Assembly (NCBI GenBank): GCA_014803985.1
Contig: JAAVAO010000005.1
Span: 1 to 33,026, forward strand
From: Treponema sp.
Lineage (GTDB): Bacteria; Spirochaetota; Spirochaetia; Treponematales; Treponemataceae
DNA length: 33,026 bases
Direction: 5' to 3'
The position numbers were made by a program, and so were the translations under genes. This document shows positions 31,959 to 33,026 of the stretch, piece after piece. Within the stretch, counting starts at the first letter, position 1. Each line of letters starts with the position of its first letter. A model generated the notes under the pieces. The model saw nothing but the letters and a program-made list of their open reading frames with translations, made no database searches and had not been told where the DNA came from.

Positions 31959-32228
31959 AATTTTTTCCCAGCGCAAAAAGATTGAAATTCAAGCCATCTA
32001 AGTTATTGCGTTTTTAAATTATTCTTACTACTATATTATGTAGGTCAAATATTGAGTTTGATTGCAGCAAGAACTGTAGAGGCTGGCTATGCCCGTTCCG
32101 AAGGAATGGAGTGGTAGTGCAAACCCGTAAAGGTCGCACGGCAAAGCCCGCAACGAGAGCGAAGCGAACATAAGCAACAAGCCGCCTTCATAATATAAAA
32201 GTGTAAAACTCGCATTTTGACTATATAA
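31959..32228. repeat. Divergent spacer galK / lnt with dispersed repeat
   Basis: There is no gene. Positions 32131-32152 (GGTCGCACGGCAAAGCCCGC) are a relative of the hairpin repeat at 12-31. Positions 32157-32224 (GAGCGAAGCGAACATAAGCA, then ACAAGCCGCC, AT-rich stretch, GCATTTTGACTATA) match the inverted copy at 23361-23285. On the minus strand TTGACC and AATAAT, 19 bp apart, could be a weak galK promoter. Confidence 0.5.
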
Positions 32229-32234
32229 TATAAT
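32229..32234 (+). promoter_or_regulatory. -10 of lnt, leaderless geometry
   Basis: A perfect TATAAT is followed by aaacgt and the lnt ATG at 32241, so transcription should begin at the start codon. A second TATAAT overlaps it at 32224-32229. No convincing -35 is seen. The region is the tail of the dispersed repeat. Confidence 0.5.
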
Positions 32235-32240
32235 AAACGT

Positions 32241-33026
32241 ATGAATCGATTTTTACAAGTTTTTTACATACTTTTTTCCGCACTTATGCTGGCACTTGCC
32301 TTGCCAAACGAAATTTTTCACTTTGGACAGCCACTCATAGGAATACTCTCTCTTGTTCCGCTTTATATAGCCTTCACGCGCTTTTCTTCGTATAGCGAGG
32401 CGGCACTTTTAACTGGGCTTCACACTTTCACGGTGCATATATGCTCAAGTTACTGGCTTGGCTTCTTCAAGGATTTTGCAGCGTTAACGCTCGGAGCATC
32501 GGCAGTCGGAACAGGTGTAATCGGCGCAATTATTGGCCTTACCCTTTACTCGCCTTTTGCAAGAATCAAGAGTAATAAAATTTTGAGAATACATTCATCT
32601 CCGTTTTATGCACAGTTCATTCCGTTCAGGGCGTTGTGGTTTTGCATAGTGTATGTGGTTTATGAATGGATTAAGTCGTGCGGCTGGTTTGGCTATCCAT
32701 GGGGAACTATTTCAACAACTGTATACCGTTGGAAAATTCTCATTCAAATCGCAGACATAACGGGAACGTATGGCGTAACATTCTTAACCTGTCTTTTTGT
32801 GTCCGTCCTTTCAGAAGGATATTTGCTGTATCTTGAAACTGGAAAATTCTCAAAATCATTTGCATTGTTTTCATACATCAAGATATTCTTATTCTTTATC
32901 GCGCTTTTTATTTTGACATTCATATATGGCTGCATAAAATATTTTAAACCTGAAAAACCAATAAAATATCTCAACACGATTTTAATTCAACAGAACGCAG
33001 ACCCATGGAAAGAGGAAAGCGACGAC
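32241..33026 (+). CDS. lnt: Apolipoprotein N-acyltransferase (5' part, runs off the window)
   Basis: The first 262 codons of Lnt, the inner-membrane enzyme that adds the third acyl chain to lipoproteins. The frame is open to the window end. Several hydrophobic segments are visible (about 5-22, 30-45, 60-105, 135-155 and 205-237). The family-specific segment YEWIKSCGWFGYPWGTIS comes at about 143-160, then ADITGTYGVTFLTCL. The start of the nitrilase-type catalytic domain (NTILIQQNADPW) is just reached; the catalytic Glu-Lys-Cys lie beyond the window. There is no Shine-Dalgarno. It supports the many predicted lipoproteins in this window. Confidence 0.9.
   Translation, partial: MNRFLQVFYILFSALMLALALPNEIFHFGQPLIGILSLVPLYIAFTRFSSYSEAALLTGLHTFTVHICSSYWLGFFKDFAALTLGASAVGTGVIGAIIGLTLYSPFARIKSNKILRIHSSPFYAQFIPFRALWFCIVYVVYEWIKSCGWFGYPWGTISTTVYRWKILIQIADITGTYGVTFLTCLFVSVLSEGYLLYLETGKFSKSFALFSYIKIFLFFIALFILTFIYGCIKYFKPEKPIKYLNTILIQQNADPWKEESDD

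Noticed and set aside
32744..32977. Minus-strand frame of 77 codons inside lnt
   Set aside because: It is antisense to a clear Lnt reading frame, with no start signal or domain.

Overview
The window looks like a chromosomal segment of a low-GC spirochaete, most likely a gut or rumen Treponema. This is inference from protein resemblance (relaxed-lipobox lipoproteins, a spirochaete-type divergent galactokinase, a lipid-anchored starch-degrading GH13 enzyme, a TPR/NHL/vWA periplasmic protein). No rRNA or tRNA is present to confirm it. Most genes lie on the minus strand, and there are no tRNAs, CRISPR arrays, phage genes or intact insertion sequences.

Layout. 1-2974: hisS (minus) and coaX (plus) diverge from a short shared spacer, and coaX converges on a GNAT acetyltransferase. 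2975-5550 is the accessory patch: an Rpn-type PD-(D/E)XK nuclease, an autoregulated XRE repressor with a stump of a downstream gene, an intact MNT nucleotidyltransferase, and a doubly frameshifted HEPN toxin that has also lost its catalytic His. 5593-14612 is a nine-gene minus-strand run reading secA, a lipoprotein, two membrane proteins, a mutT-like Nudix gene, an SH3-type lipoprotein, a neuB/spsE-like synthase, hflK and hflC. Its junctions are overlaps or small gaps. 15179-18988 is a large GH13 amylase-type lipoprotein with its own strong promoter and a bidirectional terminator. 19188-25236 holds a HAD phosphatase/mutase and an opp operon (oppA, oppB and a fused oppC-oppD). 25626-26603 is an M23 peptidase. 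27107-30655 is the surE, TPR, NHL/vWA operon, preceded by a divergent galactokinase. The window ends inside lnt.

Themes. Genes for envelope biogenesis and protein traffic (SecA, HflKC, Lnt, lipoproteins, M23, Opp) dominate. Two kinds of translation start are visible. Some genes have a clear Shine-Dalgarno (coaX, GNAT, Rpn, amylase, M23, galK, surE). Others (hisS, XRE, MNT, secA, HAD, oppA, lnt) have a -10 hexamer placed exactly 6 nt before the ATG, often with a good -35, which predicts leaderless mRNAs.

Intergenic DNA is rich in dispersed repeats. One element, seen three times, carries two consecutive hairpins; its second stem changes sequence between copies but stays paired, around a conserved GCYATTT loop. 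I see no obvious new multigene defence or biosynthetic system. The best leads are the leaderless promoter geometry, the covarying hairpin element, and the decayed XRE/MNT/HEPN toxin-antitoxin cluster.
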